Shown here one piece after another: positions 46,875-55,758 of a DNA stretch of 64,000 nt. Where the stretch lies: the IMG/VR virus record IMGVR_UViG_3300034122_001663, positions 1 to 64,000 of that record, one strand, 5' to 3'. The DNA comes from a virus. Position 1 is the first letter of the stretch; every line of letters starts with the position of its first letter. The notes below the pieces were generated by a model. It searched no databases and was not told where the DNA came from. It was given only the letters and a program-made list of their open reading frames with translations. Made by a program: the position numbers and the translations under genes.

Positions 46875-48614
46875 GTGGCCACCAATAGAAGGATCAGCGA
46901 GTTTCCGTCGATTGACGGCACCGCGATTGTTGATGAAGACCTCATGACGCTGGTCCACGTTTTTGAAGTGGACCCGGTACTGCGCAACAAAAAAATTACC
47001 TTCAGTCAGTTCCGTACTTACCTAGATCAATACTATGCAAACGTCACTGGCGAAACAATCAGCGGCAATGTTGTAATTCAAGGTGGTTTAACCGTTAGTG
47101 GTGCGACAAGCCTGAGCACTGTCACAAGTTCAGGCCTTGGAACATTTAGCGGTGTTATCGTCCAGAACAATTTAAATGTCAGCGGCACTACCAGTGGAAC
47201 AACCTTCACTGGCTCCATGGCAAACTTTGTGTCCGGACGATTTACGGACAGAGTATCTGGCGCCACGATCACCGGCAATAACATCCAAGCGACAACTGTC
47301 ACCGGTATTACCGCTAACGTCACCACAGGAAATTTCCAGACACTTACGGCTGCCACTGGAATCATTCAGTCGACACTTACGGCTGCCACTGGAATCATTC
47401 AGTCGACACTTACGGTCACTGGCGTTAGTACGTTCATTGGCTCAGGTCTTTTCCAGGGCAACGTCAATGTCACTGGTACGCTCAGCGGCAACACAATTAC
47501 TGGTGCAACGGGAGTCTTTACATCTGTAACAGGTGTATCCGGTGTCTATACAACACAGTTATCGGGTGCCACGATTACTGGAAATGTGGGGCAATATACG
47601 TCTCTTACTGGTGTTACGGGTATATTTACAACATCTATTTCTGGTACCACCATTACAGGTGATACGGGACAATTTACAACCGCAAATGCTGTCACAGGGA
47701 ACTTTACGTCACTTACCGGTGTAACCACAACAGGTACGCTGGCTCGATTTACAACTGTCACTGGCATCAGCGGTGCATTTACATCGTTAACAGGACAAAC
47801 AATCACAGGTGTTAGTGGTGCATTTACATCGCTGACCGGAGTAACAGGCGTCTTTACTACAACGTTATCAGGCGCAACCGTAACCGGTACCACGGCTCAG
47901 TTCACTACCGTCACTGGCATTAGTGGAGCATTTACTGTTCTTACTGGTGTGACCATTACGGGTACAACGGCTAACTTTACATCAGGCGTATTCACAACGC
48001 GAATTTCCGGCACAACAATTACTGGTACAACCGTAAGCGCAACCAGTGGTATTTTCCAGAACTTAACGGCAACCAACCAGACGTTTGGCGGTAACCTTAC
48101 ATTCTCTGGTAATACAACAACACTTGGATCCGGCTTTATTACTTCCGGTCTTAGTGTTACTGGAACAATTAGTGGTATCACTGTTACCGGCACTGCAGGT
48201 CAATTTACAACTGCAACTGCTGTCACTGGTAGCTTCACGTCATTAACTGGTACAACAACGACCGGTACTACTGCCAACTTTGCATCTGGTGTATTTACCA
48301 CCGTTGTTTCAGGTACAACCGTTACTGGCGCAACGGCTAATTTTACAACTGCAAATGCTGTCAGTGGTAACTTCACATCGCTAACCGGTACAACAACCAC
48401 TGGTACTACCGCCAATTTTGTCAACGGTAATTTCAGTACACAAGTCTCTGGTACCACAGTGACCGGTGCCACCGGTGCATTCACCAATATCACCGGTAGT
48501 ATTCTTCGGGTTACAACTCCTTCTGGCGCAACACCAGCCATTGTTTGCTCCGGTGTTGTTTCTGGTAGTACATCTGGTTTTGTAATTCAAGGACCATTAA
48601 TCATCCTTCCTTAA
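46875..48614 (+). CDS. Tail fibre, repeat-rich, 579 aa
   Basis: A GTG start gives MATNRRISEFPSIDGTAIVD, a typical particle-attachment N-terminus (to about residue 70). The rest is dozens of TGxFTSLTG, TVTGTTANF and ISGTTITGN repeats, which suggest a beta-solenoid or trimeric fibre. It probably contacts the host surface. A 33-bp exact tandem duplication lies at 47341-47415, showing that repeat number can change. Confidence 0.85.
   Translation: MATNRRISEFPSIDGTAIVDEDLMTLVHVFEVDPVLRNKKITFSQFRTYLDQYYANVTGETISGNVVIQGGLTVSGATSLSTVTSSGLGTFSGVIVQNNLNVSGTTSGTTFTGSMANFVSGRFTDRVSGATITGNNIQATTVTGITANVTTGNFQTLTAATGIIQSTLTAATGIIQSTLTVTGVSTFIGSGLFQGNVNVTGTLSGNTITGATGVFTSVTGVSGVYTTQLSGATITGNVGQYTSLTGVTGIFTTSISGTTITGDTGQFTTANAVTGNFTSLTGVTTTGTLARFTTVTGISGAFTSLTGQTITGVSGAFTSLTGVTGVFTTTLSGATVTGTTAQFTTVTGISGAFTVLTGVTITGTTANFTSGVFTTRISGTTITGTTVSATSGIFQNLTATNQTFGGNLTFSGNTTTLGSGFITSGLSVTGTISGITVTGTAGQFTTATAVTGSFTSLTGTTTTGTTANFASGVFTTVVSGTTVTGATANFTTANAVSGNFTSLTGTTTTGTTANFVNGNFSTQVSGTTVTGATGAFTNITGSILRVTTPSGATPAIVCSGVVSGSTSGFVIQGPLIILP
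47341..47415 (+). repeat. 33-bp exact tandem duplication in the tail fibre gene
   Basis: The unit beginning CACTTACGGCTGCCACTGGA is present twice without any mismatch (47341-47373 and 47374-47406), followed by a 9-base third start. The unit length is a multiple of three, so the fibre frame is kept with an extra 11 residues. Confidence 0.95.
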
Positions 48615-48652
48615 TTTTTTGGCTTAAAATAAGTAAAAACAGGTAAGCGACA

Positions 48653-50674
48653 ATGCCGTACGGTACTATCAAGGTTGATACGATTACGTTTACGAATGCG
48701 GGCGTAGATAAGAGTGTCGCAATTTCAGGTTTAGTTCAAAACCCTACCTTCACTGGTAACGTCACGGCAACAGGTACCATCTCTGGTTTAATTGTTCAGG
48801 CCCCAACGGTAACTGGTACGACTGCCAACTTTGCATCAGGTGTTTACACCACACAAATTTCAGGTGCAATTGTTAAAGTTCCAGCAGGAGGCGCTGGTGC
48901 TCCAAGTATTCAAGTAGGTGTTGGTGCAAGTGTGGCACCTGGTTTATATGGTGCTGGTACTGACCTTTTAGGTATTAGCACTGGTGGTGCAGGAAGAATT
49001 TTTATTGATTCAACGGGTCAGCTTGGGGTTGGGACAAGCACTCCTCAAAACAAACTCGAAGTTATTGGTGACGGCGAACGTATGGTTTGCCGCAATGCAA
49101 CAAACAGCGGTATAGCACGTATTGAAGCGCAAGTACAAGATTACGCTAGTGGGCCTTCATATATAGGCACCTCAATCGTTCAGAACGGATCGACCACCGC
49201 TGGCAGTAACGCTGGACTGTCAAACGCAAATCTTGGCATTCTTAATTTTCAAAATACAAGCGCAGGTTTAATTGTTACAAATGGTGCAACGCCACTTGTT
49301 TTTGCAACTACAAGTACCGAGCGGATGCGCATTGACAGCTCCGGCCGCGTGGGGATTGGGACAAGTTCGCCAGGGGCAATTTTTGAGGTTGACACTGGAA
49401 ACAATTCAACAATAGCGCTATTCAACTCTACTGCCGCAAATGGTGGCGGCATCTCTTTACGCGCCAGCGGAACAACAAGAGCCACGCTAGGGTTAGGCGC
49501 AAATTTTATTACCGGAGCTTCTTTAAATGATGTTTCATTAACATCAGCTGGAGCAGTATTGTTCGGCAACATTTCCGGCACCGAGCGCCTCCGCATCGAC
49601 AGCTCCGGCCGCGTGGGGATTGGGACGACAAACCCTCAAGACAGTGTTGTCAACATTGCTTCTTCGTCTGCGGCTGGGGCTTTTAATCCTCTGCTTACAC
49701 ACGTGTCTGGAGGCTTTGCAGGATCCCACTCGTTATACCTAGGCGCGTGGACTTCAACCGGAACTGATAGGCTTCACGGCTGCAAGATCAAAACAAACTA
49801 TAACTACGCCTCAACTAGCGCAACGGCTCTTTCTTTTGAAGTCACCAACGCAGGTGGCTCTTTGTTCGAGGCCGCCCGCATCGACAGCTCCGGCCGCGTG
49901 GGGATTGGTACGAATAGTCCTAATTCACAGTTGGATGTCAACGGGGCAGTAACGGCTCGCGGTGATGGTTCACAGGTCGGTATTTATCTAGGCGGCGCTT
50001 CTTGTGCAATCAGAGACACTGGCACCGGCTCAGCTACTTACATTGATCTGGCAACAGGCAGCGCTTCTCACGGGTACCTAATTGTTCGAAGCAGTAACGC
50101 TTATAACGAACGCCTCCGCATCGACGACTCCGGCCGCGTAGGGATTGGGACGAGTAGCCCCACAAAACTGCTTCAAGTTGTCTCCGGTCCAGATACTTCA
50201 AGCGTAAGTAATGGTGCGGATTTATCCATCACTACCCCTGGGTTAACTGTTGCGCAAATCAATTCAACATCTATAGGAATAGGTGTAAATGGCATAGCTA
50301 ACAATTTTAATGGTGACTTTCATATCAGGGCTTTTTGGGGGTTTTCTATTGATAAAGGAGGTGGAAACGTTTCCTCGGGTGCAACAAATAGTGTTAATAC
50401 CGATAGCCGAACTTTTGCTATTAGGCAATTTGCTGGTGGAACTACTTGGGATACTCAGTTTTGTGTCAATGGATCAGGTCGCGTAGGGATTGGGATTAGT
50501 AGCCCTACCACGCTATTAGATGTAAACTCTGACACCGTTCGCCTGCGCACTGCCCGTACTCCAGCATCAGCAACAGCCACTGGCACCGCCGGTGAAATCT
50601 GCTGGGATGCCAACTACATTTACGTCTGCACTGCTACAGATACGTGGCGACGTACAGCCCTTTCTTCTTGGTAA
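48653..50674 (+). CDS. Tail fibre with GRVGIGT repeats, 673 aa
   Basis: The N-terminus MPYGTIKVDTITFTNAGVDK matches cyanophage fibre starts. The body carries five RIDSSGRVGIGTSSP-type repeats, a shaft element widely found in cyanophage tail fibres. The C-terminus DTVRLRTARTPASATATGTA, then GEICWDANYIYVCTATDTWR is a typical closing tip. It is likely a receptor-binding component together with the 579-aa fibre. TTAAAATAAG lies upstream. Confidence 0.85.
   Translation: MPYGTIKVDTITFTNAGVDKSVAISGLVQNPTFTGNVTATGTISGLIVQAPTVTGTTANFASGVYTTQISGAIVKVPAGGAGAPSIQVGVGASVAPGLYGAGTDLLGISTGGAGRIFIDSTGQLGVGTSTPQNKLEVIGDGERMVCRNATNSGIARIEAQVQDYASGPSYIGTSIVQNGSTTAGSNAGLSNANLGILNFQNTSAGLIVTNGATPLVFATTSTERMRIDSSGRVGIGTSSPGAIFEVDTGNNSTIALFNSTAANGGGISLRASGTTRATLGLGANFITGASLNDVSLTSAGAVLFGNISGTERLRIDSSGRVGIGTTNPQDSVVNIASSSAAGAFNPLLTHVSGGFAGSHSLYLGAWTSTGTDRLHGCKIKTNYNYASTSATALSFEVTNAGGSLFEAARIDSSGRVGIGTNSPNSQLDVNGAVTARGDGSQVGIYLGGASCAIRDTGTGSATYIDLATGSASHGYLIVRSSNAYNERLRIDDSGRVGIGTSSPTKLLQVVSGPDTSSVSNGADLSITTPGLTVAQINSTSIGIGVNGIANNFNGDFHIRAFWGFSIDKGGGNVSSGATNSVNTDSRTFAIRQFAGGTTWDTQFCVNGSGRVGIGISSPTTLLDVNSDTVRLRTARTPASATATGTAGEICWDANYIYVCTATDTWRRTALSSW
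49328..50500 (+). repeat. Five dispersed DNA repeats encoding the GRVGIGT shaft motif
   Basis: Copies begin near 49328, 49588, 49876, 50110 and 50470. The core CTCCGGCCGCGTGGGGATTG is identical in the first three and near-identical in the fourth, even at silent sites. The surrounding sequence is unrelated between copies. Such identity would allow recombination between fibre segments. Confidence 0.8.
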
Positions 50675-50678
50675 GCAC

Positions 50679-51185
50679 GTGGATATTATTCTTCACTTGG
50701 GAGGTAATCCGGTCAGGGCAACTAAAGCTGCTGAACTTGCTTTACAGTATTCAGATGCAACTGTGGTCATCTCCTCGGAAGGGGGTGACCATGGACTCAG
50801 TTATTACGATGCTGCTGGCATTGATCGCAGTCGAATCACAATTGACATGCAGGCCTGGGACACCGTCACCAACTTCACTCATACTTATAAGTTGTTGCGT
50901 CGACTTGGCATCACACGTTTGTTTGTAGTCACTGATTCCTCCCACATGCCACGAGCGCTTGCTATTGCAAAACAAGTGTGGGGTGGGCGTGTTCCCATTG
51001 AAGGTCACAGCTACCAAGATGGTGATGGCTACAAAACATCCGACGCCACTCACATCAAAATTGACACATGGAGAGCCTGGATGTGGCATAGGTTTGGCAT
51101 TCTGCCGTATTGGATTTCCGTAAGGCAAGCACGAAGTGGGTTTGTGTCAACAGAAAGACATTCATTTTTGGAACTTGGTTTTTAA
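50679..51185 (+). CDS. YdcF/DUF218-like protein, 168 aa
   Basis: DIILHLGGNPVRATKAAELA, then TVVISSEGGDHGL and RLFVVTDSSHMPRALAIAKQ are the motifs of the DUF218 (YdcF/ElyC) fold: a Gly-rich loop after strand 1, I-S-x-x-G-G, and the S-x-x-H-M-x-R-A motif. Cellular members act in cell-envelope processes. I start it at the GTG (50679) just after the fibre stop; the longer frame overlaps the fibre. Confidence 0.8.
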   Translation: MDIILHLGGNPVRATKAAELALQYSDATVVISSEGGDHGLSYYDAAGIDRSRITIDMQAWDTVTNFTHTYKLLRRLGITRLFVVTDSSHMPRALAIAKQVWGGRVPIEGHSYQDGDGYKTSDATHIKIDTWRAWMWHRFGILPYWISVRQARSGFVSTERHSFLELGF

Positions 51186-51237
51186 CTAAGGTTGCTTAAA
51201 TCAACAAACTGTTAAAATAAGAAAAACATTTATTAAC

Positions 51238-51561
51238 ATGTCTACTGTTACCTGGGATATTGCACAGCTTGAGCGTCGTCTTCCCGATGGAGACACATGC
51301 CCAGACGGTGCTGTTTCCACGATCCACTGGACTGCATCCCTGGAAGAAGGCGGTGAAGCAGCCAGTGCTTACGGCAGCATTGGGTTAGGTGAGCCAGCCT
51401 CCGGTTCTTTTACGCCGTACAATCAACTGACCAAAGCGCAAGTTGTTGGTTGGTTACTGGCAGCACTTGGCGTTGATCAAGTTGTTTCTATTGAAGAAGG
51501 TTTGAACAACCAGATTCAACAGAAGCTCAACCCGACATTAGCGGCTGGCATCCCCTGGTGA
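51238..51561 (+). CDS. DUF7936-like protein, 107 aa
   Basis: VTWDIAQLERRLPDGDTCPD, then AYGSIGLGEPA and TKAQVVGWLLAALGVDQV with final AAGIPW fit a short conserved phage family: T-W-x-I at the start, A-Y-G-S-(I/V)-G-L, A-Q-V-x-G-W and P-W at the end. It is common after tail fibre genes in cyanobacterial phages. Its role is not known. Confidence 0.7.
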   Translation: MSTVTWDIAQLERRLPDGDTCPDGAVSTIHWTASLEEGGEAASAYGSIGLGEPASGSFTPYNQLTKAQVVGWLLAALGVDQVVSIEEGLNNQIQQKLNPTLAAGIPW

Positions 51562-51597
51562 TTATTTGCTATACTTTACGTAAGCTAACTGACTGAC

Positions 51598-51789
51598 ATG
51601 GCCTGCAAAAAGTCTCAACTGGTTTCCGCCATCAACTCCTTTGGTTCTGCACGTGCCACAGGTGACGGCAACCTTATTGCGTTTGCCGTTGAACTCATTG
51701 GCAAACTGGTTGATACTTTGGAGTTTGAACCGGAATCGGAAGAAGAAGCCATTACTCCCGAAGTTGTGGCAGAAGAAACTGCTGAGTAA
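51598..51789 (+). CDS. Hypothetical acidic protein, 63 aa
   Basis: This starts MACKKSQLVSAINSFGSARA and ends in a Glu-rich stretch (FEPESEEEAITPEVVAEE). It is a short helix with a disordered tail. The function is unknown. Confidence 0.65.
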   Translation: MACKKSQLVSAINSFGSARATGDGNLIAFAVELIGKLVDTLEFEPESEEEAITPEVVAEETAE

Positions 51790-51830
51790 TTGGCACACCT
51801 GATCTAAAGTTAGTAAAAAGCTTTAGGTCG

Positions 51831-52838
51831 ATGTCGATAAAATTTGTCGAGGCAGCCGAGTTTTTCAAAGGACTGCCACATCAAGTTGACGCATTTAACT
51901 GGCTCCAGGATCAGGTTTCCTCCTCGGTCCTGGAGACTTTTGCGTCTATGTACCGAAAAAAACCAACACCGCCCCAGAGTTTTGACAACACCTGGGACAA
52001 TGTATTTGCAGCAGCAAAAGCAGCGGGCAGTAAATATCCGGAAGTTGTTGCAGCTCAGTGGGCACTGGAATCAGGCTGGGGCAAACACACATCAGGTACT
52101 CACAACTACTTTGGATTAAAGGGAAGTGGGTCCAACGTCAACACCCAAGAATTTCTTAACGGTAAATGGGTCACGATCAAAGCCGGATTCATTGATTTTC
52201 CCGACCTTTACACCTGTGTTTGCTACTTAGTCGAGCGCTGGTACAAAGACTTTGGTCGTTACAAAGGTGTTAATCGTGCCAAAAGTGCTGAAGAGTGCGC
52301 CAGGCTTTTGGTTACCGAAGGGTATGCAACTGATCCAAACTACGCAACAAAACTGATTGGCATTTTATCCAAACAAGATAAACCCGCAGCGCCAGCAATA
52401 AAGCCTGAAACGCCAGCTAAATTTCAACCCTGGAGCCCATTCACAACCAAAGTCACGGAACACATCACCTACGGTGAATTGACTTTGAATCAAGAAGCTC
52501 GTCGTTTTACCAAGCAGTATCAGTGTGAGACAGCTTTGGAACTGTGTAAGTTCTTAGAAAAAGCACGTGCTGCATTTGGAAACAAGCCGTTGGTAATTAC
52601 TAGTGGTTCACGACCGGAACCAATTAATTCACAAGTTGGTGGTGCAAGAAACAGTGAGCACACCTACGACACACCCTCCAAAGGTGCCGTTGACTTTTAC
52701 ATTGATGGCGTCAGTGTCTACACACTGCAAGACTGGTGTGACAAAAATTGGCCGTACTCAGTTGGTTACGGTGCCAAAAAGGGATTTGTTCATCTTGGGC
52801 TGAGGGAAAGTAAAGCACGAATTCGCTGGGACTACTGA
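51831..52838 (+). CDS. Two-domain endolysin: glucosaminidase plus M15 peptidase, 335 aa
   Basis: Residues 60-180 form a FlgJ-like glucosaminidase domain with catalytic Glu80 in AQWALESGWGKHTSGTHNYF. A Pro-rich linker follows. Residues 215-335 are an M15-type D,D- or L,D-carboxypeptidase: GSRPEPINSQVGGARNSEH (H277), GAVDFY (D288) and FVHLGLRE (H321) coordinate zinc. The two domains would cut glycan and peptide. A leftward holin candidate lies 170 bases downstream. Confidence 0.9.
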   Translation: MSIKFVEAAEFFKGLPHQVDAFNWLQDQVSSSVLETFASMYRKKPTPPQSFDNTWDNVFAAAKAAGSKYPEVVAAQWALESGWGKHTSGTHNYFGLKGSGSNVNTQEFLNGKWVTIKAGFIDFPDLYTCVCYLVERWYKDFGRYKGVNRAKSAEECARLLVTEGYATDPNYATKLIGILSKQDKPAAPAIKPETPAKFQPWSPFTTKVTEHITYGELTLNQEARRFTKQYQCETALELCKFLEKARAAFGNKPLVITSGSRPEPINSQVGGARNSEHTYDTPSKGAVDFYIDGVSVYTLQDWCDKNWPYSVGYGAKKGFVHLGLRESKARIRWDY

Positions 52839-53005
52839 TGGCTAAAGTAAAAAACAAAGATCCACACATACGTGTCAATATGTGTTGGCAAGTTGGGGAT
52901 GAAAAAAAATGCGCCACACTCTCGAAAGAGGCGGCGTATGCAACACGGGATTGGGTAGAGAAACAGGGCGGATGCACCTGGTGGTTTCAAGCGTTGCCCG
53001 ATTGA
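52838..53005 (+). CDS. Hypothetical protein, 55 aa
   Basis: This starts MAKVKNKDPHIRVNMCWQVG, then CATLSKEAAYATRDWVEKQG and CTWWFQALPD. It is a small strand-helix-strand protein. The ATG overlaps the endolysin stop (TGATG). The function is unknown. Confidence 0.65.
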   Translation: MAKVKNKDPHIRVNMCWQVGDEKKCATLSKEAAYATRDWVEKQGGCTWWFQALPD

Positions 53006-53170
53006 TCAGCGATCTTTGGCGCGACCAACCAACAGAGCACCGGCTTCAAGGAAACGATAGAGATAACCAATAAATGTGTCGTCTTTGCGCGTCGGAGTCA
53101 GCGCACAAACTAACGAACAAAAAGCGTGGAAAGCAAACAAGATTTCCAGGTAACGCTGAAATTGGGACAT
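53006..53170 (-). CDS. Holin-like small membrane protein, 54 aa
   Basis: This starts MSQFQRYLEILFAFHAFCSL, then VCALTPTRKDDTFIGYLYRF and a second hydrophobic stretch LEAGALLVGRAK. The T-P-T-x-K-D-D turn between two short hydrophobic helices is a layout I associate with phage holin-like proteins. Its position next to the endolysin, tail to tail, supports lysis. It is one base from the stop of the 55-aa gene. Confidence 0.65.
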   Translation of the reverse strand: MSQFQRYLEILFAFHAFCSLVCALTPTRKDDTFIGYLYRFLEAGALLVGRAKDR

Positions 53171-53187
53171 GATCAATACCTTTTTCC

Positions 53188-53634
53188 TTATTCTAAAGTG
53201 CTAGGCCTGTAAATATAGAAAGATTTAAGATCTGGATTTATTCTCCACCTTGGATCTTCATGCGTTTCAAACCAACGTCGCCACACATTAAATTGTTTGT
53301 CTGGTACTGCAGACTCACACCTTAAACACAAAGAATCACCAGGCGGTAAATCAGTTACCCAATGACGAACTTGGCGGATAGCTAAAGCTTGTATCTTGTT
53401 TCCTTCTTGGCCCGTCAAAGATGCTGACAAGGAACGCACCGACTTTTTGTTGCGTCTATTGAGCCAGTCATTAAGTTGACGTTTTGATTTGCCGACTGCC
53501 AAGCTGGCCAGCCAAATGCAACCAGCATCCGTCCTTAGCCACGGCATCAGGCGCATCTTAAAGATGTACCCGTTTTTCAGTTGATACGTTGTTGTTTTTT
53601 TGCGGCGTCTAAAGCGTTTAGCTTCATACGTCAT
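53188..53634 (-). CDS. Hypothetical basic protein, 148 aa
   Basis: This starts MTYEAKRFRRRKKTTTYQLK, very basic at the N-terminus, then Trp/Arg-rich (RRWFETHEDPRWRINP). SLCLRCESAVPDKQFN contains a C-x-x-C pair. It could be a nucleic-acid-binding protein, but no family is recognised. Confidence 0.6.
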   Translation of the reverse strand: MTYEAKRFRRRKKTTTYQLKNGYIFKMRLMPWLRTDAGCIWLASLAVGKSKRQLNDWLNRRNKKSVRSLSASLTGQEGNKIQALAIRQVRHWVTDLPPGDSLCLRCESAVPDKQFNVWRRWFETHEDPRWRINPDLKSFYIYRPSTLE

Positions 53635-53761
53635 ACATTTTGCAGCAACTAGCGTGTGGATTTTCCTGGCAGTACTGATACCAACGATGTTCCTGAGTTT
53701 TTGTTTTGGTTGGCCTTTGTTTTGTAAGACGAGACCAAAACGAAAGCAATCGGTAAATCAT
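53624..53761 (-). CDS. Hypothetical protein, 45 aa
   Basis: This starts MIYRLLSFWSRLTKQRPTKT, then QEHRWYQYCQENPHASCCKM. A short amphipathic N-terminus is followed by a Y-Q-x-Y-C-x-E-N-P motif. The ATG overlaps the upstream stop as ATGA (53758-53761), and its end overlaps the start of the 148-aa gene by 11 bases. Confidence 0.65.
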   Translation of the reverse strand: MIYRLLSFWSRLTKQRPTKTKTQEHRWYQYCQENPHASCCKMYDV

Positions 53762-54702
53762 GGTCTGTTAGTGAGAGGGATAAAGATATCAGGGAACTTG
53801 TCCGTGTCCTGGTGCTCAGACTCCCATGCTTGCTGCCATTCTGACAGAGAGTGATCGTGAATGGCAAGAAAATAGGCTTCGTCGTCTGCAGTGTCAACGC
53901 TTACCCAATATTGATCACCTTGTTCAGATGGAATCTGGTCACCAATAAACCAAGTGGAACCATCGAGCACGGTAACGGTAATGCCTGAGTTAATAGCGCA
54001 GAGTAGTTCGGTAAATCCATTTGGTTGTTGTACGCTGCTGGAAATGACAGTGTTAACAGAAACAGGAGAAATGACATTGATTGTACGGCTGAAATCAATT
54101 GAGGTCTCCTGGAGCAGGTAAACAATATCACCCTCATCCTCCAGGGAGATAAACATTTCGGTTGGAGGAAACTCAACAACAAGTCCAAGCTCGTAATCAA
54201 GTGGTTCATTGCGAGTAGTCGAAACACAAATTAAGTATGCACCAGCTTCCAGCGCGTAGTAGCGATCGTCGCCACGGTCAACGCGAAACCTTGAGAAGAA
54301 GTTGTATAAATTCGATTGTGCGCCCATAACCGTACCAAGGTACGGATGTGAGATTTCGTTGTCACTGATGATTGACACAGAGTCATCATCAAAAACTCCA
54401 CGTCCTTGGATTGGAATTGAATCTAAGTCGTACGCAGAAACTTGAATGTAGTTTGGACGCGGTGGCCCTTTGGTAACAACAATCCAACCAGGGATTACAA
54501 GATTAATTTGAAACCAATGATTGTAGGTGCCGCCGCCGAAGCCACCGTTTGACGTTTGGTTGGTATCCTTATAGCCAATGACTTTATTTTGCGGGCCCAG
54601 CTTACCCTTTAGATAGCGCAGCGAGGTTGTACTAAAGGTACCAAGTACCAATGGATTTGATTTACTGCGATTGGCTTGGGCGATAGCCGGGTTGCGCGAC
54701 AT
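53758..54702 (-). CDS. Putative virion or surface protein, 314 aa
   Basis: This starts MSRNPAIAQANRSKSNPLVL. It is beta-rich, with WFQINLVIPGWIVVTKGPPR and FFSRFRVDRGDDRYYALEAG, like the lectin or jelly-roll parts of adhesion proteins. No calcium or catalytic motif is recognised. It is probably a minor tail or surface protein. Confidence 0.6.
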   Translation of the reverse strand: MSRNPAIAQANRSKSNPLVLGTFSTTSLRYLKGKLGPQNKVIGYKDTNQTSNGGFGGGTYNHWFQINLVIPGWIVVTKGPPRPNYIQVSAYDLDSIPIQGRGVFDDDSVSIISDNEISHPYLGTVMGAQSNLYNFFSRFRVDRGDDRYYALEAGAYLICVSTTRNEPLDYELGLVVEFPPTEMFISLEDEGDIVYLLQETSIDFSRTINVISPVSVNTVISSSVQQPNGFTELLCAINSGITVTVLDGSTWFIGDQIPSEQGDQYWVSVDTADDEAYFLAIHDHSLSEWQQAWESEHQDTDKFPDIFIPLTNRP

Positions 54703-54744
54703 TATTTGATATAATTCCTTTTCCTTATTGTAAGTGCGCTCAAT

Positions 54745-55416
54745 TCAACCCTCATCGTATTCAGGTGGTGGTCCTGCTTCCCGTGGATTGGTAATCGTTT
54801 GTTTATACTGCGTGGCAGCCAGAGCGTCAGCCTGCACTTTCTTCCGCGCCCTGGCATAGCACATCAATTTACTTGGCTCAAATTCCAAGACGAGTGGGTG
54901 AATGCGGCCAGGAGGATAGTCCCTGTTCCAGCTGGAAAGCATGTGGACAGGATTAAAACATTCCGGATTACCACACACGCGAGTCACAAAAAACTTACCA
55001 ACATCTCCCCATGCGCACTGGTAGACAGCTTTATGGAGCGAAACGTATTCAGATGATTGCTTGGCGTAGTGAGAGCGGTAAGAAGGAAGGCATGCACGTT
55101 TGGAATTGCCACGTATGTGCCAGCACTCATCCATGGTTGTGACATTGATTCGGTTCCAGATCGCAGCATATTTGTGTTTGTAGTTGGGATCCAGGTAGTT
55201 GATGTCAAAACCACAGACGTTCTTCCAGATTTTCTGGACACAGTAGTAACACCAGTGGTTTTCCTGGTCACGTATGTCGTGGTTGTGCGGACACACATAG
55301 CCCCGGTAGTAGCCGTACTCATCGAGGGTTTTGTCGTCACATTGATTTGCATTTCGCAAATAACGAATGTTGAGCCGAGCGTTGAGTTCGGAAACTTGAG
55401 CGATCAAATTAGCCAT
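54745..55416 (-). CDS. Zinc-site protein resembling His-Me finger (HNH) nucleases, 223 aa
   Basis: Cys pairs occur in YVCPHNH, HWCYYCVQKIW and RACLP. The segment VSLHKAVYQCAWGDVGKFFV, then CGNPECFNPVHMLSS follows the H-x...R-V-C-x-N-x-x-C-x-N-P-x-H pattern of HNH_3-type nucleases. The canonical catalytic residues are not fully clear. A role as endonuclease is a family-level inference. Confidence 0.65.
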   Translation of the reverse strand: MANLIAQVSELNARLNIRYLRNANQCDDKTLDEYGYYRGYVCPHNHDIRDQENHWCYYCVQKIWKNVCGFDINYLDPNYKHKYAAIWNRINVTTMDECWHIRGNSKRACLPSYRSHYAKQSSEYVSLHKAVYQCAWGDVGKFFVTRVCGNPECFNPVHMLSSWNRDYPPGRIHPLVLEFEPSKLMCYARARKKVQADALAATQYKQTITNPREAGPPPEYDEG

Positions 55417-55417
55417 G

Positions 55418-55753
55418 TCAGTTTGAGTCCAATATGAGATTGGTGGTAAGGGATCTGGAACGAAGGATCAGTTCCTTGCGGTTGTCACGATCAGATGCGA
55501 CGTGAATGACAGAGGACTCCAGGGGGTCCTGGCCGGTGCGCAGGAAGTAGACAAGCCTGTGGGCCTGGTACTGCCCTCCCCCCAGCCTCACCACGTAGTA
55601 GCGGGTGGATGGGACGTATTTCCCGGCCATGTCTCCTTTAGCGTGCCAGCCCGTTGTACAGGCCCATTCCAGGCCAGATGGGTACTGAGCCGACAACCGA
55701 AGCTGGGACTCCAAGTACCAGAGAGGTGGCAGTGGTGCGCCTGGTCTAGCCAT
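55418..55753 (-). CDS. Degenerate HNH-like protein, 111 aa
   Basis: The start MARPGAPLPPLWYLESQLRL at 55753 is chosen; the upstream frame crosses a palindromic leader. GGGQYQAHRLVYFLRTGQDP, then SSVIHVASDRDNRKELIL fits an HNH group seen in cyanophages: A-H-R-L-V-Y-x-L-R-T-G-x-D-P, H, N-R-K-E-L. The Cys pair of classical HNH is lacking. It has a duplicated upstream control region (55759-55974). Confidence 0.65.
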   Translation of the reverse strand: MARPGAPLPPLWYLESQLRLSAQYPSGLEWACTTGWHAKGDMAGKYVPSTRYYVVRLGGGQYQAHRLVYFLRTGQDPLESSVIHVASDRDNRKELILRSRSLTTNLILDSN

Positions 55754-55758
55754 AGAAC

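Noticed and set aside
49328-50500. Regularly recurring blocks as a CRISPR-like array.
   Set aside because: Spacing is irregular (about 230-360 bases) and the blocks encode a known fibre shaft motif in one continuous frame.
53600-53854. A rightward 84-codon frame with a hydrophobic start.
   Set aside because: It is antisense to two leftward genes linked by a perfect ATGA overlap, which explain the same bases better.
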